Shown one piece after another: positions 43,130 through 51,169 of a DNA stretch of 64,000 nt; position 1 is the first letter of the stretch; each line of letters opens with the position of its first letter. The notes under the pieces were generated by a model. It was not told where the DNA came from. It made no database searches and saw only the letters and a program-made list of their open reading frames with translations. The translations under genes were made by a program, and so were the position numbers. The stretch is taken from the NCBI RefSeq assembly GCF_003477885.1, contig NZ_QUEE01000007.1, positions 186,001 to 250,000 of the forward strand. Reading direction: 5' to 3'. This DNA comes from Lachnotalea sp. AF33-28. Lineage in GTDB: Bacteria > Bacillota > Clostridia > Lachnospirales > Lachnospiraceae.

Positions 43130-44170
43130 ATGATGAACTGTGAAAAGATTCGTGTGGTACAGTACGGATGCGGCAAGATGGCCAAATACATTTTGAGGTA
43201 TCTGTATGAAAAAGGCGCTGAGATTGTGGGAGCGATCGACGTAAATCCTGCGGTTGTCGGCATGGATGTAGGTGAATACGCGGAACTGGGATTCAAACTC
43301 GGCGTGACGATCCGCGACGATGCGGATGCGGTGCTGGATGAATGCGATGCGGATATCGCAGTAGTGACCCTGTTCAGCTTTATGGATGATGTATACCCTC
43401 ATTTTGAAAAATGTGTATCCAGAGGCATCAATGTTGTGACGACCTGCGAAGAGGCGATCTATCCGTGGACGACCTCCGCAGCCCTCACCAATAAACTGGA
43501 TATTCTGGCTAAAGAAAACGGCTGTACCATCGTGGGCGCAGGCATGCAGGATATTTACTGGATCAATATGATCGGTTGTGTGGCAGGCGGCGTACACCGC
43601 ATCGACCGGATCGAGGGCGCTGTGAGCTACAATGTGGAAGATTACGGTCTCGCTTTGGCAGAGGCTCACGGTGCAGGGCTTACGCCGGAAGAATTCGAAG
43701 AGAAAATCGCGCATCCCACCACTCTGGAGCCCTGCTATGTATGGAATTCCAACGAGGCTCTCTGTAACAAGATGGGCTGGACCATCAAATCGCAGTCACA
43801 GAAGTGCGTGCCGTATTTCTATGATAAGGATCTGTATTCCGCCACGCTGGGAACCACAATCCCGAAGGGTAACTGCATCGGCATGAGCGCTGTGGTAACG
43901 ACGGAAACCTACCAGGGTCCTGTGATTGAAACGCAGTGTATTGGTAAGGTATACGGGCCGGATGACGGCGACATGTGTGACTGGAAGATCATCGGCGAGC
44001 CGGATACCACATTTTATGTGCAGAAACCGGCTACGGTGGAGCATACGTGTGCTACGATTGTTAATCGTATTCCGACCATACTGAACGCGCCCGCCGGCTA
44101 TATCACGGTTGAGAAACTGGATGACGTGGAATATCTGTCCTATCCAATGCATCTGTATTTAAATGACTGA
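43130..44170 (+). CDS. 2,4-diaminopentanoate dehydrogenase-like NAD(P)-dependent oxidoreductase
   Basis: 346 residues. The N-terminal Rossmann fold has VVQYGCGKMAKYILRYL and IVGAIDVNPAVVGMDVGE; the rest resembles the dihydrodipicolinate-reductase-like C-terminal domain. Proteins of this type are annotated as 2,4-diaminopentanoate dehydrogenase of ornithine fermentation, but the partner ornithine aminomutase and thiolase genes are absent here, so another amine substrate is possible. GGAGG lies five bases before ATG 43130 (another ATG follows at once). The upstream MerR-type promoter implies induction by a small molecule. Confidence 0.75.
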   Translation: MMNCEKIRVVQYGCGKMAKYILRYLYEKGAEIVGAIDVNPAVVGMDVGEYAELGFKLGVTIRDDADAVLDECDADIAVVTLFSFMDDVYPHFEKCVSRGINVVTTCEEAIYPWTTSAALTNKLDILAKENGCTIVGAGMQDIYWINMIGCVAGGVHRIDRIEGAVSYNVEDYGLALAEAHGAGLTPEEFEEKIAHPTTLEPCYVWNSNEALCNKMGWTIKSQSQKCVPYFYDKDLYSATLGTTIPKGNCIGMSAVVTTETYQGPVIETQCIGKVYGPDDGDMCDWKIIGEPDTTFYVQKPATVEHTCATIVNRIPTILNAPAGYITVEKLDDVEYLSYPMHLYLND

Positions 44171-44193
44171 TATTAAATGAGCTGACTGACAAT

Positions 44194-44242
44194 AAAAGAG
44201 CTGCCCGGCCGCATATCGTAATATGTGCCGGACAGCTCTTTT
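44194..44242 (+). terminator. Terminator after the dehydrogenase gene
   Basis: AAAAGAGCTG and CAGCTCTTTT, with CCGGC/GCCGG inside. A second hairpin, TCTATCATAG/CTATGATAGA (44242-44271), follows at once without a U-run on either strand. Confidence 0.8.
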
Positions 44243-44385
44243 CTATCATAGGAAAATGCTTCTATGATAGAAAAAACTCCAGGCAGGATGCGCACTCACG
44301 CGAAGATAGTATAGCCGCTATGCGGCCGCGCTCAGCGCGCGAGCCCGGCTTGCCGAACTCTTTTATACATCCTATGTAAGACCAA

Positions 44386-44423
44386 AATCCTTCCTGCGGG
44401 GGGCTGCCTTGCAGGAAGGATTC
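44386..44423 (-). terminator. Terminator of the HEAT-repeat gene
   Basis: AATCCTTCCTGC and GCAGGAAGGATT form a 12-bp stem, with TTTT on the minus-strand side. The 110 bases to its left (44273-44385) hold no gene. Confidence 0.65.
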
Positions 44424-44469
44424 TGTTATGCAGGAAAACATATATAGGTGAGAAAACCGTATGTACGGA

Positions 44470-44784
44470 TTACATCGCGCTGTGTATTGCTTCCACTACC
44501 TTAGGATCTTTTTCTTTTGTCAGCTGATACGTAACCTGGGTCTTGGCATATTCGGAGCCGGTCTTCCACAGGGCTTTGCCCGCAGCTACTCTGACTTCCG
44601 TATTCTCATGATCCAGAAAACCGGTCAGCTTGTTGACGGAATCTTCATCGCCGATATTGCCCATTGCCTCAATTGCCGCACAGACCACATCGGTCTCTTT
44701 GCTCTTTAAGAATGCAACAATTTTTCCTGTTTTCTTCTTTTCTTCCAGTTTCTTGATCTTTTCCTTTGCTTTTGCGCTATCCAT
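44470..44784 (-). CDS. Small HEAT-repeat protein
   Basis: 104 residues. A charged helix (MDSAKAKEKIKKLEEKKKTG) is followed by two to three HEAT-type helical repeats: VCAAIEAMGNIGDEDSVNKL, VRVAAGKALWKTGSEYAK. Such proteins act as protein-binding scaffolds. No partner is indicated. AGGAGGCC precedes the start on the minus strand. It is an isolated gene with its own terminator. Confidence 0.8.
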   Translation of the reverse strand: MDSAKAKEKIKKLEEKKKTGKIVAFLKSKETDVVCAAIEAMGNIGDEDSVNKLTGFLDHENTEVRVAAGKALWKTGSEYAKTQVTYQLTKEKDPKVVEAIHSAM

Positions 44785-45027
44785 ATCATAGGCCTCCTAA
44801 TAATTATTGGTATAACTATAACTTTAGCACTGAAAACTTTACGATTCAATGAAACAAAGATAAACAATTATGAATTAAATAGGTAATCATATTGCATAAT
44901 TATAAAATTATTATTAACTTAGTTGGCCCAGAGTATTTCTTTCCTTAGAAGTTATTATATGAAAGAGAATCCCGACTGCTGCGGGGCGCTTTAGTGACGT
45001 GCCGCCTTCCTGCCGCAGTTAATAATA
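44785..45027. other. Gene-free stretch with a degenerate repeat copy
   Basis: A+T-rich upstream region of the HEAT-repeat gene; the right part (44958-45019) resembles the repeat element at 50092-50179 and 59843-59923. Confidence 0.4.
44958..45019 (+). repeat. Degenerate copy of the AGAATCCCG/CCGCCGCAG repeat
   Basis: TATGAAAGAGAATCCCG at the left and CCTTCCTGCCGCAGT at the right match the ends of the copy at 59843-59923 in the same orientation. The middle is diverged and shorter. Confidence 0.45.
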
Positions 45028-45051
45028 ACAGGGCCGGAGCTCCGGCCCTGT
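45028..45051 (-). terminator. Palindromic terminator of the membrane protein gene
   Basis: A perfect 24-base palindrome (ACAGGGCCGGAG/CTCCGGCCCTGT), followed on the minus strand by TATTATTAA. Confidence 0.65.
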
Positions 45052-45067
45052 CAGAGTATGTACTATA

Positions 45068-45616
45068 TCACTTTCCCTGAAGCGTTTTCTGACTGCTCCA
45101 CAGGAAGATCAGATACAGAATAGAAGCTACCAGCTGAACAATCGCTGTAAGGAATGCAGCAATAGCCGCCAGTATGTTAATGATCGGTATATAGGACAGG
45201 ATCTGGCATACAATCAGAATGACTGTGCAGACCAGATACATTTTCCAGATCAGACCGGCCCTGTTGACAAGTCCGTCGTCAACTCCCTGCAGCAGCGCAG
45301 CCGAAGCGGTGCATACATAATATACGACTAAAAAGCTTAATGCGGTATTGGCGACGGTAACCACTAGGTTCATAAGACCGCTCTTGAATGCGAACATATG
45401 GATCAGAGTGATAACGAGATTAACGATGGTAAGAATAAAAGCTGTGTTGTAATCATTGTCCGCTTTGGACATGGTGTAGAACCCGTAGATGGAAATAATC
45501 AGTGCCGCAAGACCGACAAAACCTCCCAAAAACGGTATGAAAGTAAAAAGTGATACGATCTGTCCGACAAATACATAAAACAGACCCTTTCCCGCGATAG
45601 CGCGTGTGCTGTCCAT
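45068..45616 (-). CDS. Conserved membrane protein of unknown function
   Basis: 182 residues with about five hydrophobic helices (around 12-48, 60-80, 85-108, 125-150, 155-175) and no charged motif of note. Ends SSQKTLQGK. AGGAGGG precedes the start on the minus strand. Topology resembles small Firmicute DUF-type proteins, but I do not recognise a family. It is followed by its own palindromic terminator. Confidence 0.7.
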   Translation of the reverse strand: MDSTRAIAGKGLFYVFVGQIVSLFTFIPFLGGFVGLAALIISIYGFYTMSKADNDYNTAFILTIVNLVITLIHMFAFKSGLMNLVVTVANTALSFLVVYYVCTASAALLQGVDDGLVNRAGLIWKMYLVCTVILIVCQILSYIPIINILAAIAAFLTAIVQLVASILYLIFLWSSQKTLQGK

Positions 45617-45805
45617 ACTTAAAACCCTCCTGTTAAATATGATTATGTTATATATTGGCAGTTGCTGCCGATAAAAAAATTATAGCATACTCCTCACCAT
45701 GAGTCTACCGGCAGTTTATAAAGTAAATAATTGCGAATGATTGCAAAATGTCCGAAAATAGAGTATAAACGAGGGTAGGAGGCGCGCGGGGCGCGAATAC
45801 TTTTT

Positions 45806-46960
45806 ATGAAAAACATTGTATTTTATATATCCGATCACGGATTCGGACATATGGCAAGGAATATACCGCTTATCAGTTCCGCGCTTTTTAAAGACGCGGA
45901 TGTGCGGATCTATATCAAGTCCGGGGAAAAGCAGATCGCATTTGCCCGAAATGCCATGGAAAAGATTGGAGAAACGGAGAGGGAGAGGCTGCACTTTATC
46001 GTTCAGCCCATGGATGCTGGCCTGAAGCTCATACCGGGAACCCTGCTCATAGACGGTACGGAATTGAAACGCTGCGTTTCCGCCTATGTTAAAAGCTGGC
46101 CAGAAGCAATCCGTGCGGAGAAACAGTTTTTGAAGGAACAAAAGATCAGCCTGGCAGTCTGCGATATACCGGCATGGACGCTGGCTGCCTGCAGGGAGGC
46201 GGGAGTGCGGTCCCTGTTTATCAGTAATTTTACCTGGGTTGAGATATACCGGGAATATCTGGGGGAAAACCTGACCCAGGCATATCAGGACTGCTACGGC
46301 AAGGCGGATGAAGCGTTTTTATATGAACTTTATCCGCCGCAGCTGCCGGGATATTTCAGGCGCTGGGAAAAGGCGGGCTTTGTATGCCGCGGTTTTCATC
46401 CGGCAGAGGCGGATAAAATACGAAGCGGCCATCAAAGGCCCTGTATTTATGTCGGAGTCGGCAGATCCGCGGATATCGGGGAGGATATCGATGTTTCTTC
46501 GATTCCCTATGATTTCTTCGTGACGGACGGCGTGCATCTGACCGGAGATAATGTCTATCCTCTGGATCAGGATCTGCCCAACACACAGGATTATATCCTG
46601 GCCAGCGATTTTGTGATCACAAAAGCCGGCTGGGGTACGATCGCCGAAGCTGTGCTGGCCGGCAAGCCCATGGCCCTGCTGTCAAGGGATACGGTTGCGG
46701 AGGACCGCAACAGCATCCGGCAGCTGGTCTTAAGAAACCTTGGGATTGAAGCGGACAGCTTAGATCTGGCGGAGATGGGTTCGCTCATAAAGCGGCTCCA
46801 GAGTCTTGCTGCGAAGCAGCGCCCGGCGTACCGTCCGGATACGGACAGGCTGGCGGCTGCAATCCTAAAGCGGGCGGAAGCCGGCAGCGGGAAATCTGCC
46901 GGATATGAATATGCACAGCGGGAGAGGGGAGAAGAAAACAATGCTGCCGGAAGTCTATGA
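45806..46960 (+). CDS. GT-B-fold glycosyltransferase-like protein
   Basis: 384 residues. The start NIVFYISDHGFGHMARNIPL is a His/Gly-rich loop like those of MurG/GT1 and L-arabinokinase N-terminal domains. The C-terminal nucleotide-sugar-binding half has YVGVGRSADIG and FVITKAGWGTIAEAVLAGKP, typical of GT28/GT1 donors. Acceptor unknown. The final ~30 residues overlap the next gene by 20 bases, with GAGAGGGG inside as that gene's ribosome site. First gene of a small four-gene group. Confidence 0.75.
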   Translation: MKNIVFYISDHGFGHMARNIPLISSALFKDADVRIYIKSGEKQIAFARNAMEKIGETERERLHFIVQPMDAGLKLIPGTLLIDGTELKRCVSAYVKSWPEAIRAEKQFLKEQKISLAVCDIPAWTLAACREAGVRSLFISNFTWVEIYREYLGENLTQAYQDCYGKADEAFLYELYPPQLPGYFRRWEKAGFVCRGFHPAEADKIRSGHQRPCIYVGVGRSADIGEDIDVSSIPYDFFVTDGVHLTGDNVYPLDQDLPNTQDYILASDFVITKAGWGTIAEAVLAGKPMALLSRDTVAEDRNSIRQLVLRNLGIEADSLDLAEMGSLIKRLQSLAAKQRPAYRPDTDRLAAAILKRAEAGSGKSAGYEYAQRERGEENNAAGSL

Positions 46961-47687
46961 GCTTGAGTGCCCCGCAGGGACGATCCCCATCCACATCCAA
47001 GCTTCGCAGCGAAAGACCATCGGCATACAGATCCGGGCGGATCAAAGGGTTGAGATCCGTGTGCCATACCGCACAGCTTATCATGAGGTCATTTCGGTCA
47101 TACAGGAGAAAGCGGACTGGATTGTCAGCCATTATGAAAGGGCCGTCTGTGAGGCGCAGGAAAGAAAGAGCGCGCCCTGCCCATATCAGGACAGGACCTG
47201 GCTGCCCTGCGGTGATGAAAAGGTTTTTCTGCGCATACGGTATGAGGAGGGGCGGACGCGCGCGCAGCTGCAGAGCGTCCGGGAGAAAGACGGACGGATA
47301 ACGCTGGCTGTAACCGCCGGCCCGGGGGACGGAGCGGGCATCCGAAGTCTGATATCCCAGTGGTACAGGCATGCAGGCGCCCGCAAGATCGCGGCACGCG
47401 CCCACGCATATGCCGGGCAGATGGGAGTGAGTTTCCGTAAGATTACGGTTAAGGAACAGAAAACCTGCTGGGGGAGCTGCAGCGGGAAGCAGAATCTGAA
47501 CTTCAACTGGAAACTGCTGCTCATGCCTATGCCCATCCTGGATTATGTGGTGGTGCATGAACTGGCGCATTTAAAACAGATGAATCATTCGGAGCAGTTC
47601 TGGAAGGAGGTGGAGGCCGTCCTGCCGGATTATCATGAGCGCCGCCGTTTCCTTAGGGAGCATGAAAAGGAGTATGCCGTTTATTGA
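46941..47687 (+). CDS. YgjP/SprT-like zinc metallopeptidase (DUF45)
   Basis: 248 residues. The C-terminal half has the zinc-protease motif VVHELAHLKQMNHSEQFW (HExxH plus distal His/Glu region). Upstream lies KEQKTCWGSCSGKQNLNFNW, the DUF45/YgjP signature. The ATG at 46941 follows GAGAGGGGAGAAG inside the previous gene. Physiological substrate unknown; the family is widespread. Confidence 0.88.
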   Translation: MLPEVYELECPAGTIPIHIQASQRKTIGIQIRADQRVEIRVPYRTAYHEVISVIQEKADWIVSHYERAVCEAQERKSAPCPYQDRTWLPCGDEKVFLRIRYEEGRTRAQLQSVREKDGRITLAVTAGPGDGAGIRSLISQWYRHAGARKIAARAHAYAGQMGVSFRKITVKEQKTCWGSCSGKQNLNFNWKLLLMPMPILDYVVVHELAHLKQMNHSEQFWKEVEAVLPDYHERRRFLREHEKEYAVY

Positions 47688-47697
47688 GGAGGCCGTG

Positions 47698-47922
47698 ATG
47701 TTTGGGAAGAAAAGAAAGGATACAGTCAGGAAAAGCTATGATAGCGCCAGGCAGGAGCCGGTGATTATCAGCAGCATCTGTAACGGCGAGCGGGTTGCGG
47801 GATTCCGGGATATTCACAGTAAAAAGGTGGAAGAGGTGATGTGCATCCGCAGCCCGAAGGATCTGGAGGAATTTGCCGCGATCTACGGCATACGCCTGGA
47901 GGATATCAAGAGGGATTGGTAG
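47698..47922 (+). CDS. Small conserved protein of unknown function
   Basis: 74 residues (MFGKKRKDTVRKSYDS..). A basic N-terminus, then a compact part with ICNGERVAGFRDIHSKKVEE and LEEFAAIYGIRLEDIKRDW. No membrane segment. GAGGAGG precedes the ATG. It lies between the metallopeptidase and DUF2804 genes in one unit. I do not recognise a family. Confidence 0.7.
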   Translation: MFGKKRKDTVRKSYDSARQEPVIISSICNGERVAGFRDIHSKKVEEVMCIRSPKDLEEFAAIYGIRLEDIKRDW

Positions 47923-47940
47923 AGAGAAAGGAGAAGCTGT

Positions 47941-48942
47941 ATGGAGAAGGAATTGCTGAAACGAGGTCCGGTATTGGATGAAAAAGGGAGACCGGTGCCG
48001 GGATTTTCCAGACGATCGACACTGGTCTATGACCGCAGCGCGGTCAAGGCCCCGCCGTGGAGGCTGAAGGAATGGGATTTTTACCAGATTTCCAACCGGA
48101 ATCTGTGCCTGCAGTTTACGATCGGCCATGCATCCTATGCGGGACAGGTGAGTGTCATGCTGTTTGATTTCATAAAGGGGGAGAAGCTGCTTGAGAAAAA
48201 CAGATTTCTGGTGCTGCCCTTTGGGTCTCTGCATATGCCCTGTGATGCGGAGGCGGATCATGTGCTGCCCTACAAAAAGGGAGCTGTTTCGATGAAATTT
48301 GAGACGCGGGGAGACAAGCGGCTGCTGACCTGCCGCTGGGACGGGCTGGAAGCGAGGATCGCCCTGTGCCGTCAGAACCCGGACTCCCTTGTGGTCAACC
48401 TTCCCTTTCATGAATATGACCATGCTTTTTATTATAATCAGAAGATCAACTGCATGACCGCCGAAGGCTATGTGCGGTATGAAGGAAAGGAAATCCGTTT
48501 TGGCAGAAAGGATTCCTTTGGAATCCTGGACTGGGGACGGGGCGTATGGCCTTTTCATAATGAATGGTACTGGAGCAACGGAAGCGGCTATCTGGACGGT
48601 GAGATGTTCGGTTTTAATCTTGGCTGCGGCTTCGGCAATACGGATACGGCCAGTGAGAACATGCTCTTCTGGAAAGGAAAATCGCACAAGCTGGGAAAAG
48701 TGCGGTTTGAATTGGGGAAAGAGTACATGGATCCCTGGAGAATTGTGGATAACGAAGGGCGGTTGGAGCTGGTGCTGACCCCTTCTTATGACAGGACCAC
48801 CAGGACGAAGGTGCTGTGGGTAAACAACTGCTGCCATCAGATGTTCGGCAGCTTTGAAGGATTCGCGGTGCTGGATGACGGCAGCAGGCTGGAAGTGAAG
48901 GATGTGGTCTCCTTTGCTGAGCACGCGGTGAATAACTGGTAG
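47941..48942 (+). CDS. DUF2804 domain protein
   Basis: 333 residues. Opening RGPVLDEKGRPVPGFSRRST and WRLKEWDFYQI, then GILDWGRGVWPFHNEWYW in the centre, are characteristic of DUF2804, a beta-rich family of unknown function perhaps related to lipocalin-like or carotenoid/lipid-modifying proteins. GAAAGGAG precedes the ATG. Its last 106 bases overlap the convergent nucleotidyltransferase gene. Confidence 0.85.
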   Translation: MEKELLKRGPVLDEKGRPVPGFSRRSTLVYDRSAVKAPPWRLKEWDFYQISNRNLCLQFTIGHASYAGQVSVMLFDFIKGEKLLEKNRFLVLPFGSLHMPCDAEADHVLPYKKGAVSMKFETRGDKRLLTCRWDGLEARIALCRQNPDSLVVNLPFHEYDHAFYYNQKINCMTAEGYVRYEGKEIRFGRKDSFGILDWGRGVWPFHNEWYWSNGSGYLDGEMFGFNLGCGFGNTDTASENMLFWKGKSHKLGKVRFELGKEYMDPWRIVDNEGRLELVLTPSYDRTTRTKVLWVNNCCHQMFGSFEGFAVLDDGSRLEVKDVVSFAEHAVNNW

Positions 48943-49703
48943 CTGTCCGTTTTCCTGCGTATTTCTGTAAGCATTTCATCCGCAAACTGTGTGGCCAGAC
49001 GGACGTCTGGCCGCATGATCCGGTCGGATCCGTAGCACTCTAAAGCGTCCGCAATGAGCGGGCGATATACTTCGGATAGGTGATCAAGGCCCCATTTGCC
49101 GCCCTTTTCCTTTGACAGGCACAGGCCGTCCCTTATAAAAGCGGATACTCTGCACAGATTGAGAATGACATACAGAGGATCCTCCGCAATTTCTTTTTTT
49201 GCATTTTGAATATCATGCCAGAGGCTGTCGAGGTAATCTTCTTTGGAAACCTCTCCAAAGACCTGGGCGACCGCCTCTCCGCATAATACAATCCCGTATC
49301 TTTTGATGATTGTGAAGTGGGCCGCCAGGTCTTTATCTCTGCCATTCATATTTTTAATATAAGCATCCGGATTTTCGATAAATCCTGACAAATGTGCCGG
49401 TGAAAAATGCAGCTCATATGGGGTCGGGTAAACAAAGGGCTTACAGAAGTTTCTTATCACGATACTCACTTCCAGACCTTTTGCAGGCGCCTTTTCATTG
49501 AGTTTTACAACGTTTTTCATAAAGCTTAATTTCTGTTCATCCGTTATATTCTCTTCGATCACAACAATGATATCGATATCGCTTTTATCCGGATGAAAGC
49601 ATCCCATCGCGAGGGAACCGTGCAGATAGATTCCGGTCAAAGAAGACTTTAATATCTCCCGGCACATTTTTGTGAAGCTGTCGAGTAAATTTTGATAGTA
49701 CAC
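48837..49703 (-). CDS. Aminoglycoside nucleotidyltransferase-like protein (AadA/DUF4111 type)
   Basis: 288 residues. YLHGSLAMGCFHPDKSDIDI (about 27-46) is the nucleotidyltransferase GSxxxG..SDxD motif, and the C-terminal helical part resembles DUF4111 of streptomycin/spectinomycin adenylyltransferases. Conserved similarity ends near residue 258; the last ~30 residues (CSAKETTSFTSSLLPSS..) are read antisense through the end of the DUF2804 gene, as though the original stop was lost. Whether it confers resistance or modifies another small molecule cannot be told. Upstream is G-rich GGGGGAAAC as ribosome site. Confidence 0.75.
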   Translation of the reverse strand: MYYQNLLDSFTKMCREILKSSLTGIYLHGSLAMGCFHPDKSDIDIIVVIEENITDEQKLSFMKNVVKLNEKAPAKGLEVSIVIRNFCKPFVYPTPYELHFSPAHLSGFIENPDAYIKNMNGRDKDLAAHFTIIKRYGIVLCGEAVAQVFGEVSKEDYLDSLWHDIQNAKKEIAEDPLYVILNLCRVSAFIRDGLCLSKEKGGKWGLDHLSEVYRPLIADALECYGSDRIMRPDVRLATQFADEMLTEIRRKTDSYQLFTACSAKETTSFTSSLLPSSSTANPSKLPNI

Positions 49704-49901
49704 GGTGTTTCCCCCTTGTGGAATTTGTACTGTTCATTCAAACTGTCTCTTAATATCCTAGAATTAATACACCTGTCTGTCAAGTTAAAAAGAGTCTGGC
49801 ATACGCGGTAGGTTTACGGCACGGTGAACAGTAACGCTTGATGTGTTAAGGGAAACGCTTAAGCCAGTGGAAATGTTGCAAAATAGGGTAAATTGTGGTA
49901 A
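49704..49901. other. Intergenic region with a possible promoter
   Basis: No gene. TTGCAA (49876-49881), 17-base spacer, TAAAAT (49899-49904) points rightwards into the remnant and repeat that follow. Confidence 0.4.
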
Positions 49902-50081
49902 AATTCTAACAAATCATGCTATGCTCTTGTATTGCCCGCAGGCACAGAGCTTGTGCTTGGAGAAGGGACGGAAAATGTGCTGACCGCGTCTTTAGACGAG
50001 GGATATGGCCTGATGGATCAGGGCGCACTGGTTATTTCGGGCAAAGGAATGCTGGTCGCAATAGGAAAGTACGTCCTATGA
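49902..50081 (+). pseudogene. C-terminal remnant of an unidentified protein
   Basis: An open stretch with no start codon or ribosome site, encoding ..LPAGTELVLGEGTENVLTAS and MDQGALVISGKGMLVAIGK, ending at TGA 50079-50081. Its composition looks like the beta-rich end of a real protein rather than random DNA, but I do not recognise it. It is followed at once by the repeat at 50092. Confidence 0.35.
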
Positions 50082-50091
50082 AAGAACAAAT

Positions 50092-50179
50092 GCTCCGCTT
50101 AGGATCGTACTGCGGCGGGAAGGTATTCTGCCGCCAGAGCGGCCTGCCGCAGGCGGAGAATCCCGCGAGAGGGATTCTT
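50092..50179 (-). repeat. Dispersed palindromic repeat, copy 1
   Basis: The reverse complement of this segment closely matches 59843-59923: GCTCCGCTTAGGATCG, ACTGCGGCGGGAAGGTATT, CTGCCGCAGGC and AGAATCCCGC..GGATTCTT are all shared. The middle differs by a few bases. Internal stems (GAATCCC/GGGATTC and GCCGC/GCGGC) would form hairpins. Probably a REP-like intergenic element. Confidence 0.8.
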
Positions 50180-50225
50180 ATTTAGGTGCGAATGTTTGTC
50201 AGCCAAGAAAGGAATGATAGAAATT

Positions 50226-50798
50226 ATGGGTAGATTTGAATTTAAACAGTGTGCGGATATCGAAGGGCTTTATGCGGTTCAGCCATATGTTTTTGAGGAC
50301 GCAAGAGGATATAATTTTGAAGCATACAATGAAAAAGATTTTATGCAGGCTGGTCTGTCAATGAAATTTGTGCAGGATAACCGTTCCACATCCCGAAAGG
50401 GTGTTCTGCGGGGCCTGCATTTTCAAAAGAAATATCAGCAGGGAAAGCTGGTCAGCGTGATACGGGGAGAGGTATTTGATGTCGCGGTTGATATCCGGGC
50501 CGGTTCCAAAACATTCGGCAAATGGTTTGGGATAGTGCTGAGTGAGGAAAAGAAAAATATGCTCTATATTCCGGAAGGCTTTGCCCACGGTTTTCTGGTT
50601 CTGTCGGATATAGCGGAATTTGAGTATAAGCTTTCGGATTTTTATCATCCGGAGGATGAAAGCGGGATACCGTGGAATGACGAACGGCTGGGAATACAAT
50701 GGCCGGTCGCTGGGATGCAGATTATAACATCAGAAAGAGATTCTTCGCACAGGCCGTTTTCAGAGGATGTGGCGCTAGAAGCTAAAAAGGCGGAATGA
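50226..50798 (+). CDS. rfbC: dTDP-4-dehydrorhamnose 3,5-epimerase (RmlC-like)
   Basis: 190 residues, cupin fold. GVLRGLHFQKKYQQGKLVSV with the catalytic His, GEVFDVAVDIRAGSKTFGKW, and YIPEGFAHGFLVLSD match RmlC/RfbC, which epimerises dTDP-4-keto-6-deoxyglucose on the way to dTDP-L-rhamnose. The ATG at 50226 (MGRFEFKQC) gives the usual start. No rmlA, B or D lies beside it, so the gene is separated from its pathway in this window. It could supply rhamnose for surface glycans. Confidence 0.9.
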   Translation: MGRFEFKQCADIEGLYAVQPYVFEDARGYNFEAYNEKDFMQAGLSMKFVQDNRSTSRKGVLRGLHFQKKYQQGKLVSVIRGEVFDVAVDIRAGSKTFGKWFGIVLSEEKKNMLYIPEGFAHGFLVLSDIAEFEYKLSDFYHPEDESGIPWNDERLGIQWPVAGMQIITSERDSSHRPFSEDVALEAKKAE

Positions 50799-50858
50799 TC
50801 GGCACAAGGCGAAGTGACCGGTCCGATCAGAGTGTTCCGTAATAGATAGGAGTATGTG

Positions 50859-51155
50859 ATGAGATGTAAGGTAGCTTTCAGCTGCGGTCATACAGGATAT
50901 ATGCAGATTGGCGGAGACGAGCGGGCGCGCGCCGGCCGCATCCGATGGATGGAAGAAAACGGAATCTGCCCGAAGTGCTATACAAAGAGGCTGAATGAGG
51001 AGCGCAGCGAAGGCTGCGACGAAGTTACGATGCCCTACAGTGAATATAAGATGTACCATGAGGGCTGTGAAACGAAAAAGGGCAGCTATCACAAGAAAAA
51101 TAAAACGGTTACGGTCTTTATTCCGCGCCGCCTGTACGATCAGGATGAAAAATAA
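50859..51155 (+). CDS. Small cysteine-rich protein, probable zinc ribbon
   Basis: 98 residues. CKVAFSCGH near the start and CPKCYTKR at about 35-42 give a Cys/His set suited to zinc binding; two more Cys (EGCDE, EGCETKK) follow. AGGAG lies six bases before the ATG (a GTG at 50856 is possible). Located 14 bases before the ABC-F gene, so probably co-transcribed. Function unknown. Confidence 0.7.
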   Translation: MRCKVAFSCGHTGYMQIGGDERARAGRIRWMEENGICPKCYTKRLNEERSEGCDEVTMPYSEYKMYHEGCETKKGSYHKKNKTVTVFIPRRLYDQDEK

Positions 51156-51169
51156 GCAAGAGGAGTATT

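Noticed and set aside
43130..44170. Confident naming as ornithine-pathway 2,4-diaminopentanoate dehydrogenase
   Set aside because: The partner genes of that pathway are not in the window, so only a family-level call is made.
44242..44271. Second hairpin after the dehydrogenase gene as a terminator
   Set aside because: It has no U-run on either strand; the hairpin just before it is the real terminator.
47653..48924. Minus-strand open frame of 423 codons opposite DUF2804 and the small upstream gene
   Set aside because: It overlaps two plausible plus-strand genes completely, and its product is low-complexity His/Gln/Arg-rich with no recognisable domain.
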